Assembly: GCA_947455195.1 (NCBI GenBank)
Contig: CANGMI010000008.1
Coordinates: forward strand, 124,001 to 188,000
Length of the DNA stretch: 64,000 nt
DNA from: Pseudomonadota bacterium
GTDB lineage: Bacteria > Pseudomonadota > Gammaproteobacteria > Burkholderiales > SG8-39
Reading direction: 5' to 3'
Shown here: one piece after another, positions 46,189-54,956 of the stretch
How the letters are laid out: each line of letters opens with the position of its first letter
Numbering within the stretch: position 1 is the first letter of the stretch
Program-made: the position numbers and the translations under genes
The notes under the pieces: model-generated
Told to the model about the DNA's origin: nothing
Seen by the model: only the letters and a program-made list of their open reading frames with translations
The model's database searches: none

Positions 46189-47108
46189 GCCGAGCGTCCA
46201 TCGACAACCCGCAGGCCGGGCAACGGCTGCGAGGCCTGTCGCATCGCCTCGCGCACAATGCCGTGAAACGACTCCGCCAGCGGGGTCAGCGGCAGTCGGA
46301 TACCGTTCTCGATGAGACCGAGTTCGGCCACGGCCCACTTCACCGGAATCGGATTGGCCTCGACGAAGAGCCTGGTGTGCAGGCCGAGCAGACGCTCGTT
46401 GATTTCGCGGGCCCGCACCACATCGAAAGTCGCGGCGGCTGCGCACATCTGACTCATCGCTCGCGGGGCGACGTTGGAGGTCACCGAGATCACGCCATGG
46501 GCGCCGAGCAGCAGCAGAGCCAGCCCGCTTGCATCATCGCCGCTGTACACCTTGAACCCGGCGGGCAGCCTGCGCAGCAGGTCAGTGCCCCGCTCGATGT
46601 TGCCGGTGGCGTCCTTGATACCCATGATGTTGGGTACCTGGGCCAGACGCAGCACGGTGTCGTTGTGCAGGTCGGCCACGGTACGTCCCGGCACGTTGTA
46701 GAGGATCATCGGCAGATCGACCCGCTCGGCAATCATGCTGAAATGTCGATACAGACCGTCCTGTGACGGCTTGTTGTAGTACGGCACGACCGACAGGCAG
46801 GCCTGGGCACCGGCCTTGCGCGCCGACTCGGTCAGTTCAATGGCCTCAAGCGTCGAATTGGCCCCGGTACCGGCAATGATCGGAATGCGACCCGCGGCAT
46901 GCTCGACGGCCACGCGTATGAGATGCTTGTGCTCGTCGAAGTCGACCGTCGGGGACTCACCCGTGGTGCCAACGACGACGATCCCGTTGGTGCCTTCGGC
47001 CACATGCCAGTCGATGAGAGCACGAAACCGCGCGAGGTCGAGGCGTCCGTCCTCGAACATCGGGGTGACGATCGCGACGAGACTGCCTTGGGGAAGCGCA
47101 TGAGCCAT
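46185..47108 (-). CDS. dapA: 4-hydroxy-tetrahydrodipicolinate synthase
   Basis: 307 residues, TIM barrel. [27 protein letters not shown] (Thr pair), [14 protein letters not shown] (Tyr), [14 protein letters not shown] (Tyr), and the Schiff-base Lys in [13 protein letters not shown]. First committed step of lysine/diaminopimelate synthesis. GGAGGG ribosome site 6-7 bases before the ATG at 47108. Confidence 0.97.
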   Translation of the reverse strand: MAHALPQGSLVAIVTPMFEDGRLDLARFRALIDWHVAEGTNGIVVVGTTGESPTVDFDEHKHLIRVAVEHAAGRIPIIAGTGANSTLEAIELTESARKAGAQACLSVVPYYNKPSQDGLYRHFSMIAERVDLPMILYNVPGRTVADLHNDTVLRLAQVPNIMGIKDATGNIERGTDLLRRLPAGFKVYSGDDASGLALLLLGAHGVISVTSNVAPRAMSQMCAAAATFDVVRAREINERLLGLHTRLFVEANPIPVKWAVAELGLIENGIRLPLTPLAESFHGIVREAMRQASQPLPGLRVVDGRSA

Positions 47109-47190
47109 GAGGCCCTCCAGAGAGATTGCACCCGATATGCATCGAGCGCCCGGCCACTGCCCTGCGCGAGGGCCTGAGCGCCTCGTGAGT

Positions 47191-47748
47191 TTAAAGGATT
47201 TGGCCCGGGGCCAGCGACGGAAGTTCCGGCCCGCCACCGGGAGCCCAGGCAAGCAGTCGTTGCACGACACGGGGCGACGACCCGGGCCGCAAGCCTTGCT
47301 CGAAAGCCAGGATGCGCAGGCCCGGGAAAGCCGTCAGCAACTCGCTCTCGCGCAACAGGAACGCAGCGCTGGAGGGACGTCCGTACCGCTCATTGCCCAC
47401 CATGAAGGTTTCGTACAGCAGGTACCCCCCGGGGCGCAGGCTCGCCGCCATGGCTGGAAACAGTGGCCGGTGGAGATAGTGGGTCACGACCAGCGCATCG
47501 AAACTCGCGGGAGCCACCGGCCAGGCGCCCGCCCGATCGGCTTCGATGTCGGCATCGATCACCGAGACACCCGGAATCGAGCGCAGCGTAACCAGAGCCG
47601 CCGGTGCTCGATCAATGGCAGTGACCTGACAGCCCCGCGCCGCGAGCCAACGCGCGTGTCGGCCCTCACCGGCTGCGACGTCAAGCACCGAAGCACCGGG
47701 CACCAACCGCCCGGCATGTCGCACGATCCACTCGGAAGGTTCACGCAT
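47191..47748 (-). CDS. Class I SAM-dependent methyltransferase
   Basis: 185 residues. SAM motif [20 protein letters not shown] (E/DxGxGxG type), acidic motif [10 protein letters not shown], motif post-I DADIE, then [31 protein letters not shown], resembling the TehB-like family. Substrate unknown. The start at ATG 47748 is the first ATG of the family-like region. Confidence 0.88.
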   Translation of the reverse strand: MREPSEWIVRHAGRLVPGASVLDVAAGEGRHARWLAARGCQVTAIDRAPAALVTLRSIPGVSVIDADIEADRAGAWPVAPASFDALVVTHYLHRPLFPAMAASLRPGGYLLYETFMVGNERYGRPSSAAFLLRESELLTAFPGLRILAFEQGLRPGSSPRVVQRLLAWAPGGGPELPSLAPGQIL

Positions 47749-47780
47749 GGCTGCGGGCGCTGGCGTGGCCAAACCGGAGG

Positions 47781-47999
47781 TCAGGAGCAGAACACCGTGC
47801 TCGCCAGTTCGAGCAGGAGATCGGGCTGCAGCCAGGCCCTGAACGTGAGGGCCAGCACGAGCGCAAGGATCGCGAGAAGCACGGCGCCAGGAACCCGGGT
47901 ACGCCAGCTCGGGACAGGCGACACCGACGCATCTTCCTCGACGGGAAGTGCCAGCCGATGGACGTGCGCGACGGGTCTTTGCAGGGTGTGCGAGGGCAT
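47781..47999 (-). CDS. Small single-pass membrane protein, unknown
   Basis: A 72-residue ORF starting MPSHTLQRPVAHVHRLALP with one strong membrane segment (AVLLAILALVLALTFRAWL). No recognised family. It lies just upstream of the methyltransferase on the same strand; a minus-strand TACAAT is 6 bases before its ATG, but no ribosome site is clear, so its translation is uncertain. Confidence 0.5.
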   Translation of the reverse strand: MPSHTLQRPVAHVHRLALPVEEDASVSPVPSWRTRVPGAVLLAILALVLALTFRAWLQPDLLLELASTVFCS

Positions 48000-48087
48000 G
48001 CTGCGATTGTAGACGGTACCCGGCACCACTGCATGGCCCGAGGCAGAGTACACTGCGGCCTCCGGAAAATTCCTGGGAGATCTGCAG

Positions 48088-49023
48088 GTGAAAATCCTCT
48101 ATTTTGATGACTTCAAGCTCGGCATCCTCAAGGGTGACCGCGTGGTGGACGTCTCGGCTGTCGTGCGCGACATTCCGCACACTGGCCCGCACAACCTCAT
48201 CAGCGGCCTGATCGAGCGTTTCGCCGAGTACCGGCCGAAGATCGAAGCGGCGGTTGCCGCAGCCGAGGGCGTTCCGCTCGCTTCGGTGCGCATCCGCCCA
48301 CCGCTGCCCAAGCCCGGCAACATCGACTGCATGGCCGTGAACTACATGGAAGACGGCACGCTCCCGGAACCGCCTCCCATCAACGCCTTCCACAAGTCGC
48401 CCAACGGGGTGATCGGTCATGGCGACACGATGGTGCTGCCCGACATTCCCGCCACGATCTTCGAGGGTGAGGCCGAACTGGCACTCGTGATCGGCAAGCG
48501 CGCCTCCAACGTGCCTGCAGCCCAGGCGATGGAGTACATCTTCGGCTACGTGAACTTCATCGACGGGTCGGCCCGCGGTCTGCAGCCTCCGGGCAACACG
48601 TTCTATCAGATGAAGTCGCGCGAGACGTTCGCGCCGATCGGTCCGTGGATCGTCACCGCCGACGAGATCCCGAATCCGCAGAACCTCAAGGTTCGTCTTT
48701 CGGTCAATGGCGTGGTGAAGCAGAGCTTCAATACGAGCGACATGGCGCACAAGATTCCGCGCTGCGTCGAATTCGTAAGCTCGATCCACTCGCTCGAACC
48801 CGGCGACGTGATCCCGACCGGCACCAACCATCGCGGGCTCAACGCCTTCATGGACGGCGATACGGTCGAACTGGAAGTCGAAGGCTGCGGTTGCCTGTCG
48901 ATCAAGGTCCGCGACGATCTCAAGCGCACCTGGTCGCGTGAAACCCGTCTCGATCGCCAGCAAAAGGGCCTCACGCCCGTGACGACGCCTCAACTGACCG
49001 GCAAGTACGCCGTCGGTCAATAG
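48088..49023 (+). CDS. Fumarylacetoacetate hydrolase family protein
   Basis: 311 residues. N-terminal cap domain, then the FAH barrel with KPGNIDCMAVNYMED, HKSPNGVIGHGD, the metal residues E-x-E in FEGEAELALVIGKRA, FGYVNFIDGSARG, KSRETFAPIGPW, and PTGTNHRG. Members act as acylpyruvases, hydratases, decarboxylases or isomerases of keto acids; the reaction cannot be chosen. GTG start with GGGAG upstream. Isolated between the divergent small gene and the tRNA. Confidence 0.9.
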   Translation: MKILYFDDFKLGILKGDRVVDVSAVVRDIPHTGPHNLISGLIERFAEYRPKIEAAVAAAEGVPLASVRIRPPLPKPGNIDCMAVNYMEDGTLPEPPPINAFHKSPNGVIGHGDTMVLPDIPATIFEGEAELALVIGKRASNVPAAQAMEYIFGYVNFIDGSARGLQPPGNTFYQMKSRETFAPIGPWIVTADEIPNPQNLKVRLSVNGVVKQSFNTSDMAHKIPRCVEFVSSIHSLEPGDVIPTGTNHRGLNAFMDGDTVELEVEGCGCLSIKVRDDLKRTWSRETRLDRQQKGLTPVTTPQLTGKYAVGQ

Positions 49024-49044
49024 AGACCAGAGCCTGCCCTGCCC

Positions 49045-49073
49045 TTGACAGACGGGAGGCCCGGCTTGCACCG
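49045..49073 (+). promoter_or_regulatory. Possible tRNA-Arg promoter
   Basis: A perfect TTGACA at 49045-49050; 17 bases on, the -10 position (GCACCG) is poor. The tRNA starts 31 bases later. The match of the -35 and the location are the only support. Confidence 0.35.
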
Positions 49074-49104
49074 TGCCTTCCGTCCACCGAGCCCCTGTCC
49101 CGCA

Positions 49105-49176
49105 CTCCCCGTAGTTCAATGGATAGAACGAGTGCCTCCTAAGCGCTAGATACAGGTTCGATTCCTGTCGGGGGGA
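49105..49176 (+). tRNA. tRNA-Arg (CCU anticodon)
   Basis: Folded by eye. The acceptor stem CTCCCCG pairs with CGGGGGG (one T-G wobble); D stem GTTC/GAAC; anticodon stem AGTGC/GCGCT (one T-G wobble) with loop CTCCTAA, anticodon CCT at 49137-49139; variable loop AGAT; T stem ACAGG/CCTGT with loop TTCGATT. Discriminator A is followed by CTCA, so the CCA end is not encoded. It reads AGG codons. Confidence 0.92.
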
Positions 49177-49290
49177 CTCAGGTGGCTGGCGCCCGCGAGG
49201 GTGAAGGGGGTGCGCTATGATAGGCGCCGCACGGTCGCGCCCGCGATCGGCCCTGCCCCCCCCCGAGCGCGACGCCCACTGATTCCGACC

Positions 49291-49827
49291 ATGAAATTCT
49301 GCTCGAACTGCGCCCATCCGGTCGCGCACCAGATTCCCGACGGCGACAACCGCCTGCGTCACGTCTGCACATCCTGCGGCGTCATCCACTACGAAAACCC
49401 GAAGCTCGTTGTCGGTTCGATTCCGGTCTGGGGCGATCAGGTCCTCCTGTGCCGCCGCGCCATCGAACCCCGCCACGGCTACTGGACTCTGCCCGCCGGA
49501 TTCATGGAAAACGGCGAATCAACCGCGCAGGCTGCCGAGCGCGAGACGCTGGAAGAGGCTGATGCCCGGGTCGAACTTCTGGACCTGTACACGCTCTACT
49601 CGATCAGCTACGTCGATCAGGTCCACGTCTATTACCGGGCGCGCCTGCTCGATCTGAACTTCGGCCCCGGTACCGAGAGTCTCGAAGTAAAGCTCTTCCA
49701 CGAACACGAAATTCCGTGGGACGACCTGGCATTTCGAACCGTACAGATCACGCTGCGGCACTTCTTTGAAGATCGCAACGCTGGCCGGTTCAACCTGCAT
49801 ACCGGGTCACTCGACCCGGTTCGCTGA
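49291..49827 (+). CDS. NUDIX hydrolase with N-terminal zinc ribbon
   Basis: 178 residues. Zinc ribbon CSNCAHPV...[15 protein letters not shown] in the first 40 residues, then the NUDIX box starting at GFMENGE and continuing [12 protein letters not shown]. The canonical Gly of EExG is Ala here. The Zn-ribbon plus NUDIX layout is that of the small NudC-like ADP-ribose/NADH pyrophosphatases of proteobacteria; no SQPWPFPxS NADH motif is visible. Its 3' end overlaps the convergent ferredoxin gene by 21 bases. Confidence 0.92.
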   Translation: MKFCSNCAHPVAHQIPDGDNRLRHVCTSCGVIHYENPKLVVGSIPVWGDQVLLCRRAIEPRHGYWTLPAGFMENGESTAQAAERETLEEADARVELLDLYTLYSISYVDQVHVYYRARLLDLNFGPGTESLEVKLFHEHEIPWDDLAFRTVQITLRHFFEDRNAGRFNLHTGSLDPVR

Positions 49828-50391
49828 CGGGCGCGCCCCCGAACCGACCAACGCGCTGGCCAGTCCCTCCGCACGCAACCGCGCGCGCGCCCGGGCTCGC
49901 TCGACGGCGCCTTGAATGACGGCCAGACGAGGGTCGGTCACCACAGCACCCGCAGGCGCCGGCACCGCCTCTTGCGATGGGGCTGCGGGTGCCCCGACCG
50001 GCGCATCGAGACCCCGCGTCATGGCAGGGCCCGACCGCAACGGCGAGATCGTGTCGAGCCGAAGTCTGCGAGCACGCGCCTCTTCGCGGCGGCGCGCCTC
50101 TTCGTCAGCCTCGGCAGTCCACCCGCCGTGCTTGAGGACCGGTTCGAACACGATGCAATCGACAGGGCACGGGGGCAGGCACAGTTCGCAACCCGTGCAC
50201 CATTCGGCAACCACGGCATGCGTGTGCCTGGCTGCCCCCACGATGGCATCGACCGGACAGGCACGGATGCACAGCGTGCACCCGATGCAATCGGCTTCAT
50301 CGATGCGGGCGACCTGCCGGGCGCTGCCCGAGGCGCGATGCGAACCGGCGTGGGCGCCTTGATCAGGGTGAGAGTGCGTGGACGGGGACAC
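49807..50391 (-). CDS. RnfB-like ferredoxin lacking the N-terminal Fe-S domain
   Basis: 194 residues. Two [4Fe-4S] motifs [16 protein letters not shown] and [16 protein letters not shown], followed by the EP..K.GGWTA segment and an Arg/Ala-rich tail, match the ferredoxin half of RnfB/RsxB. The usual N-terminal TM or first C-x2-C...C-P cluster domain ('QC..CGY..C') is missing, since bpt ends 6 bases before the GTG start. No other rnf genes are near. Probably a free cytosolic ferredoxin. Confidence 0.85.
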   Translation of the reverse strand: MSPSTHSHPDQGAHAGSHRASGSARQVARIDEADCIGCTLCIRACPVDAIVGAARHTHAVVAEWCTGCELCLPPCPVDCIVFEPVLKHGGWTAEADEEARRREEARARRLRLDTISPLRSGPAMTRGLDAPVGAPAAPSQEAVPAPAGAVVTDPRLAVIQGAVERARARARLRAEGLASALVGSGARPSANRVE

Positions 50392-50397
50392 GATCGC

Positions 50398-51135
50398 TCA
50401 GCGCCCCTCGTGAACCGGCAACGGCAGCCACTGCCCATCCTGGAGCGCATGCATCGGCTGAAAGCGCGACTTGTAGGACATCTTGCGGCTTTCCTCGATC
50501 CAGTATCCCAGGTAGAGCCAGGGTAAGCCCAGAGTCCTGCAATGCTCGATCTGCCACAGGATGTTGTAGGTCCCCAGACTGGCCTGCTCAAGTGTCGGGT
50601 CAAAAAACGTGTACACCGACGAAAGCCCGTCGGCGAGAAAGTCGATGATGCTTACCATGAGCAACTGGTCGCCCTCGCGAAACTCCACCAGCCGCGTATG
50701 AACCCGGCTCTGCAACAGAAAGTGCGAGTACTGATCGCGACTGTCCTGGTCCATGCCACCGCCCGCATGACGTGCGGCCTGATAGCGCAGATAGAGCGCG
50801 TAATGCTCGAGCCGGAAACGCAAGCCGGTCACGGTTGCCTGAATGCCCTGATGCCTTGACCATGCACGCCGCTGGGAACGCGTCGGCTTGAACGCGGTGG
50901 TATCGATTCGCACCGGGAGGCAGGCCTGGCAACTGTCGCAATGGGGCCTGTAGGTGAAGATTCCGCTGCGCCTGAAGCCGTTGCGCACCAGGTCACTGTA
51001 GATGTCGGCGCCGATGAGATGACTGGGCGTAGCGACCTGAGATCGCGCAACGCGTCCGGTCACGTAGCTGCACGGGTAGGGTGCCGTCACATAGAACTGG
51101 AGTGCCGCGAGGGGCAGATCATCAAGCCTTGACAT
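50398..51135 (-). CDS. bpt: Aspartate/glutamate leucyltransferase (N-end rule)
   Basis: 245 residues. [18 protein letters not shown](V) at the start, [13 protein letters not shown] (the Cys motif of ATE1-type enzymes), YSHFLLQSR, and [22 protein letters not shown] are the Bpt signature. It adds Leu to N-terminal Asp/Glu, marking proteins for ClpS/ClpAP. Start [13 protein letters not shown] chosen; a TTG 7 codons upstream would overlap the end of aat. Confidence 0.95.
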   Translation of the reverse strand: MSRLDDLPLAALQFYVTAPYPCSYVTGRVARSQVATPSHLIGADIYSDLVRNGFRRSGIFTYRPHCDSCQACLPVRIDTTAFKPTRSQRRAWSRHQGIQATVTGLRFRLEHYALYLRYQAARHAGGGMDQDSRDQYSHFLLQSRVHTRLVEFREGDQLLMVSIIDFLADGLSSVYTFFDPTLEQASLGTYNILWQIEHCRTLGLPWLYLGYWIEESRKMSYKSRFQPMHALQDGQWLPLPVHEGR

Positions 51136-51145
51136 GAGGTAAGCA

Positions 51146-51889
51146 TCATCCAGCAAGAGGGCGATGGGCTGTCGTGCCGGCCAGTCTGCGCACGTCCAGA
51201 CTCGAACTCGAGTACGACCAACGCTCGCCGGTGGGCGCCGAGTCTACCAACTCCTCGAGGGCTTGCAAGAATACGTCGCGTGCAATCGGACGCGCACCCA
51301 TCGAGGCCAGATGTTCAGTGTGCATCTGGCAGTCAATCACGGCAAAGCCCCGGCGCTCGAGCCAGGTGGTGAGATGCACCAGGGCAATCTTGGACGCATC
51401 GGGAACGAGACTGAACATCGACTCACCGAAGAAGACGCGCCCCAGTGCCACGCCGTAGAGCCCGCCCACGAGGCGATCATCCACCCAGGTTTCGATCGAA
51501 TGCGCCAGGCCCGCCTCGTGCAGCGACCGATAGCCCCGCTTCAATTCGGGCGTGATCCAGGTGCCTGCCTGCCCCTCGCGCGGTGCGGCGCAGGCCTCGA
51601 TCACCGCCTCGAAACACGTATCGAAACGCACTTCGTAGGGACGGTTGCGCAATACCTTGGCGAGCGAGCGGGTGACGCGAATGTCACCCGGGTAGAGCAC
51701 CATGCGAGGATCGGGACTCCACCACAGGATCGGATCGCCCGGGGAGTACCAGGGGAAGATGCCATTCCGGTAAGCTTCGACCAGCCGCCGCGGCGACAGG
51801 TCTCCACCGGCCGCGAGCAGCCCGTTCGGGTTATCCATGGCAAACTCGTGCGGCGGAAAGGGGCCGTCACCCTGAATCCAGGGAATCAT
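51146..51889 (-). CDS. aat: Leucyl/phenylalanyl-tRNA--protein transferase
   Basis: 247 residues. [72 protein letters not shown], and [18 protein letters not shown] are textbook Aat. It adds Leu/Phe to N-terminal Lys/Arg. The start [13 protein letters not shown] is preferred; a GTG at 51958 would add 23 non-conserved residues. With bpt, 10 bases on, it forms a two-enzyme N-degron unit. Confidence 0.96.
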   Translation of the reverse strand: MIPWIQGDGPFPPHEFAMDNPNGLLAAGGDLSPRRLVEAYRNGIFPWYSPGDPILWWSPDPRMVLYPGDIRVTRSLAKVLRNRPYEVRFDTCFEAVIEACAAPREGQAGTWITPELKRGYRSLHEAGLAHSIETWVDDRLVGGLYGVALGRVFFGESMFSLVPDASKIALVHLTTWLERRGFAVIDCQMHTEHLASMGARPIARDVFLQALEELVDSAPTGERWSYSSSSLDVRRLAGTTAHRPLAG

Positions 51890-51982
51890 TGCGGGTCGGA
51901 TCGTGGCTCTCCCATGAGCATGCACCCCGGATGACCGGCCGGACAGTGCGCTTGTCACACTTCGATCGATGATAGCTCAACG

Positions 51983-52657
51983 ATGAATGCACAAAAACGT
52001 CAGGAAATCTTCGCGCGCCTGCGTGCCGCCAACCCGGAGCCACGCACCGAACTGCTGTACGAGTCGACCTATCAGTTGCTGGTGGCCGTGATCCTGTCGG
52101 CACAATCGACCGATCGCGGCGTGAACATCGCGACCCGCAGCCTGTTCGAGGCTGCGCCCACCCCGGCGGCGATGGTCGCGCTGGGGCTCGACGGGGTGGA
52201 GTCGCATGTGAAGACCATCGGGCTCTATCACAACAAGGCCAGGAACATCATCGCGACCTCGCAGATGCTGCTCGATCGGCACGCGGGGGAGGTACCGGGT
52301 GACCGCGAGGCGCTCGAAGTGCTGCCCGGTGTCGGCCGCAAGACCGCGAACGTCGTGCTCAACGTGGCCTTCGGCCAACCGGTGATGGCGGTCGATACCC
52401 ACATCTTTCGGGTATCCAATCGGACCCGCATTGCGCCAGGCAAAACCGAGCGCGCCGTCGAGGATCGGCTGGTTCGATTCATCGCGCCGGAATTCATGCA
52501 GCACGCCCATCATTGGCTGATCCTGCTCGGCCGCTATACCTGCAAGGCACGCCAGCCCGCATGCTTTCAGTGCTCGATCAAGGACCTGTGCGAATACCGA
52601 TCCAAGACGCCAGAACCCGCGCCTCGCCCGGCGCGACGCGCCAGCCGCCCCGACTGA
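51983..52657 (+). CDS. nth: Endonuclease III
   Basis: 224 residues. Helix-hairpin-helix LPGVGRKTANVV with catalytic Lys, catalytic Asp in AVDTHIFRVSNR, and the [4Fe-4S] loop C-x6-C-x2-C-x5-C in CKARQPACFQCSIKDLC. DNA glycosylase/AP lyase for oxidised pyrimidines. Slightly longer than E. coli Nth because of a Pro/Arg tail. Followed after 11 bases by a DUF1841 gene. Confidence 0.97.
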   Translation: MNAQKRQEIFARLRAANPEPRTELLYESTYQLLVAVILSAQSTDRGVNIATRSLFEAAPTPAAMVALGLDGVESHVKTIGLYHNKARNIIATSQMLLDRHAGEVPGDREALEVLPGVGRKTANVVLNVAFGQPVMAVDTHIFRVSNRTRIAPGKTERAVEDRLVRFIAPEFMQHAHHWLILLGRYTCKARQPACFQCSIKDLCEYRSKTPEPAPRPARRASRPD

Positions 52658-52668
52658 AGGCAACCTGC

Positions 52669-53082
52669 ATGTTCAATCCCTCACGCGATCAGGTGCGTGC
52701 CTTCTTTCAGGGCACCCTCGCCAAGTACCTGCGCAACGACCCGCTCGAAGGGCTCGAGCGAGTCGCCATCGGCATTCTCATCGACCATCCCGAATACCAT
52801 GCGGTGGTCCAGTCGGGAGAATTCGAAGGACACCCCGGTCAGACCAACCCGATCCTGCACCTGTCGATGCATCTGGCACTCGAGGAGCAGCATTCGATCG
52901 ACCAGCCGCCGGGCGTCCGGGCGGCGCTCGATCGTCTCGCCGAACGGCACGGCGCTCATGAGGGGCGCCATCAGGCGATGGAGAGCCTGGGCGAGATGCT
53001 GTGGCGCTCGCAGCGCGAAGGCACGTCACCGGACGGTGAGAAGTACCTGGAGAGCCTGCGGCAGCGAGCCAGCAGGGACTGA
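52669..53082 (+). CDS. DUF1841 family protein
   Basis: 137 residues starting MFNPSRDQVRAFF, then HPEYH and NPILHLSMHLALEEQHSIDQPPG, the DUF1841 hallmark. Soluble, His-rich in the middle, unknown function. Shares a transcription unit with nth, a frequent neighbour in Betaproteobacteria. No strong ribosome site (AAGG at -9). Confidence 0.9.
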   Translation: MFNPSRDQVRAFFQGTLAKYLRNDPLEGLERVAIGILIDHPEYHAVVQSGEFEGHPGQTNPILHLSMHLALEEQHSIDQPPGVRAALDRLAERHGAHEGRHQAMESLGEMLWRSQREGTSPDGEKYLESLRQRASRD

Positions 53083-53123
53083 ACGCCGGGCGTCCGGTGG
53101 CAGTCTGGTTGGTGCCTCGAGGG

Positions 53124-53498
53124 TCAGCGAATGACCTTCAAGGGCCCGGTCTGCGACGCAAACCACGCCGCCACGTTCTCGATATCCTGGACGGAGAGCG
53201 GCTGGGCCATGCCGGCCATGACCGCGTTCTTGCGGGCACCGGATTTGTACTGCTTGAGGGCCTGCACAAGATACTCCTCGTGCTGGCCTGCCAGCCGCGG
53301 ATAATCGGGGAAGGTGGCCACACCATTGCCATCGACGCCATGGCAGGCGCCACACACGGCCTTGGCTTTTTCCCCGCCGGCAGCGGCATCCGCCGCGTAC
53401 GCATTCAGCCCGGCGCCAAGCCCGACTGCCACCGCGAAGAAGGCGGCCATACGACCGATTGCCGGGCGACGAACGGCTGCGTCAAGAGGCTTCAACAT
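53124..53498 (-). CDS. Periplasmic c-type cytochrome
   Basis: 124 residues. Signal peptide (MAAFFAVAVGLGAGLNAYA), single haem site CGACHGVDG near residue 49, and the distal Met candidates in NAVMAGMAQPLS. Class I cytochrome c4/c5-like monohaem carrier. Lies 28 bases after a second cytochrome gene on the same strand. Confidence 0.92.
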   Translation of the reverse strand: MLKPLDAAVRRPAIGRMAAFFAVAVGLGAGLNAYAADAAAGGEKAKAVCGACHGVDGNGVATFPDYPRLAGQHEEYLVQALKQYKSGARKNAVMAGMAQPLSVQDIENVAAWFASQTGPLKVIR

Positions 53499-53526
53499 GG
53501 AACGTGTCACTCCGATCACTGTGGGC

Positions 53527-53916
53527 TTACCGGGCCTTGCCCGCTGCGTAATAGGCGGCCAGATCGGCCATGTCTGTCTCGGACAGACTGCCGGCGATGC
53601 CGCGCATGCTGGGATGACTGCGTTCGCCCGTCTTGTAGGCACGCAGGGCACTCAGCAGGTAGCCTTCGCTCTGGCCAGCAATCATCGGCACCGGGTACAC
53701 CACCGGATAGGCCGTGCGATAGCTCGGGATGCCGTGGCAGCCGATGCACATCGAGTTCTTGGCCAGTGCGCGCTGCGCGTCGCCCTTGGGTGCTGCGGTG
53801 TCCGCCGAGGCACCGAGCGGCAGTGCGAGCAACCCGACGAGCACGGCGCCGGTGAGGAATGAGGCACGACGTGCCGTGCCGAAAGAAGTCGAGCCGAGAA
53901 CAGGAATCGAGTGCAT
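53527..53916 (-). CDS. Periplasmic c-type cytochrome
   Basis: 129 residues. Signal peptide (FLTGAVLVGLLALPLGASA), haem site CIGCHGIPSYRT, Met ligand candidates in HPSMRGIAG. Homologous in layout to the next gene, as if from duplication of a c4-type domain. Divergent from the MoxR/VWA pair; promoter suggested at 53952-53980. Confidence 0.92.
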   Translation of the reverse strand: MHSIPVLGSTSFGTARRASFLTGAVLVGLLALPLGASADTAAPKGDAQRALAKNSMCIGCHGIPSYRTAYPVVYPVPMIAGQSEGYLLSALRAYKTGERSHPSMRGIAGSLSETDMADLAAYYAAGKAR

Positions 53917-53951
53917 GGAGACTGGTGCAGACCCGTAGAATTTTGTGCCGG

Positions 53952-53980
53952 ATTGTACCCGAGCCCCCCAGCATGGGTAA
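53952..53980 (-). promoter_or_regulatory. Promoter of the cytochrome pair
   Basis: On the minus strand TTACCC (53975-53980) and TACAAT (53952-53957) are 17 bases apart; the -10 matches at five of six positions, the -35 at three. The start codon is 35 bases downstream. Confidence 0.5.
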
Positions 53981-53986
53981 AGCCAA

Positions 53987-53992
53987 TACAAT
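53987..53992 (+). promoter_or_regulatory. Possible -10 for the MoxR/VWA operon
   Basis: TACAAT on the plus strand, 100 bases before the MoxR start. The -35 position is C-rich and poor. It lies within the same divergent region as the cytochrome promoter. Confidence 0.35.
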
Positions 53993-54016
53993 CACCGGCC
54001 CGACCTGAAACCCCCT

Positions 54017-54030
54017 GGCCGGCCGGCCGG
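54017..54030. repeat. GGCC palindromic tract
   Basis: Three and a half copies of GGCC in a row, self-complementary, in the divergent region upstream of the MoxR gene. Confidence 0.6.
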
Positions 54031-54044
54031 ACAGGCCAAGTGCC

Positions 54045-54069
54045 GTCCCCGCTCGCGGTCCCCGCTCGC
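54045..54069 (+). repeat. 12-bp direct repeat upstream of the MoxR gene
   Basis: GTCCCCGCTCGC occurs at 54045-54056 and again at 54058-54069, one base apart. Could be a regulator site or simple duplication. Confidence 0.6.
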
Positions 54070-54092
54070 CCCCCATTCGCCGGAGAAAGCCC

Positions 54093-54935
54093 ATGCGATT
54101 CGAAGGATCCGCCGATTACGTTGCCACCGAGGATCTGAAACTCGCCGTGAATGCCGCCATCACCCTGCGCAGGCCGCTCCTCGTGAAAGGCGAACCCGGC
54201 ACTGGCAAGACGATGCTCGCCGAGCAGGTGGCCGCCTCGCTCGGTCTGCCTCTGCTCGAGTGGCATGTGAAGTCAACGACCAAGGCCCAGCAGGGACTCT
54301 ATGAATACGATGCCGTGTCACGCCTGCGCGACTCACAACTGGGCGACAACCGGGTACAGGACATCGCCAACTACATCGTGCGAGGCACACTCTGGCAGGC
54401 GTTTGCGAGCGAGACCCCGGTGGTGCTCCTGATCGACGAGATCGACAAGGCTGACATCGAATTTCCGAACGACCTTCTGCGCGAACTGGACCGCATGGAG
54501 TTCCATGTCTACGAGACCCGCGAGATGGTGCGCGCGCGCCACCGGCCCCTCGTCTTCATCACCTCGAACAATGAAAAGGAACTGCCTGACGCGTTCCTGC
54601 GCCGCTGCTTCTTCCACTACATCCGGTTTCCCGACCGGGATACCCTTGCGCGCATCGTTGAAGTGCACTTTCCGGGCATCCGCAAGGACCTGCTGCGCGA
54701 AGCGCTGGAGGCCTTCTTCGAGGTTCGCGACACGCCGGGATTGAAGAAGAAGCCCTCGACCTCGGAGCTGATCGACTGGCTCAAGCTCCTGCTCGCCGAA
54801 GACATCTCGCCGGAAGTGCTGCGCTCGAAAGACCGCAAGACCATCATTCCGCCGATGCACGGTGCGCTGCTGAAAAACGAACAGGATGTGCACCTCTTCG
54901 AGCGTCTCGTCTTTCTCGCGCGTCAATCCCGCTGA
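54093..54935 (+). CDS. MoxR-family AAA+ ATPase
   Basis: 280 residues. Walker A KGEPGTGKTMLAEQ near residue 32, Walker B VVLLIDEIDKADIEFPNDLL, sensor ITSNNEKELPDAFLRRCFFHYI. Fits the CoxD/CbbQ-like branch that works with a VWA partner to insert metals or activate enzymes. The partner follows 21 bases later. GCCGGAGAAAGCCC ribosome site. Confidence 0.94.
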   Translation: MRFEGSADYVATEDLKLAVNAAITLRRPLLVKGEPGTGKTMLAEQVAASLGLPLLEWHVKSTTKAQQGLYEYDAVSRLRDSQLGDNRVQDIANYIVRGTLWQAFASETPVVLLIDEIDKADIEFPNDLLRELDRMEFHVYETREMVRARHRPLVFITSNNEKELPDAFLRRCFFHYIRFPDRDTLARIVEVHFPGIRKDLLREALEAFFEVRDTPGLKKKPSTSELIDWLKLLLAEDISPEVLRSKDRKTIIPPMHGALLKNEQDVHLFERLVFLARQSR

Positions 54936-54956
54936 GCACCCGGACAGACTGTCCCC

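Noticed and set aside
47749-49476. Long minus-strand frame joining the methyltransferase to sequence under the FAH-family gene and the tRNA
   Set aside because: Only the last 185 codons look like a protein family; the rest is antisense to a real gene and to a tRNA.
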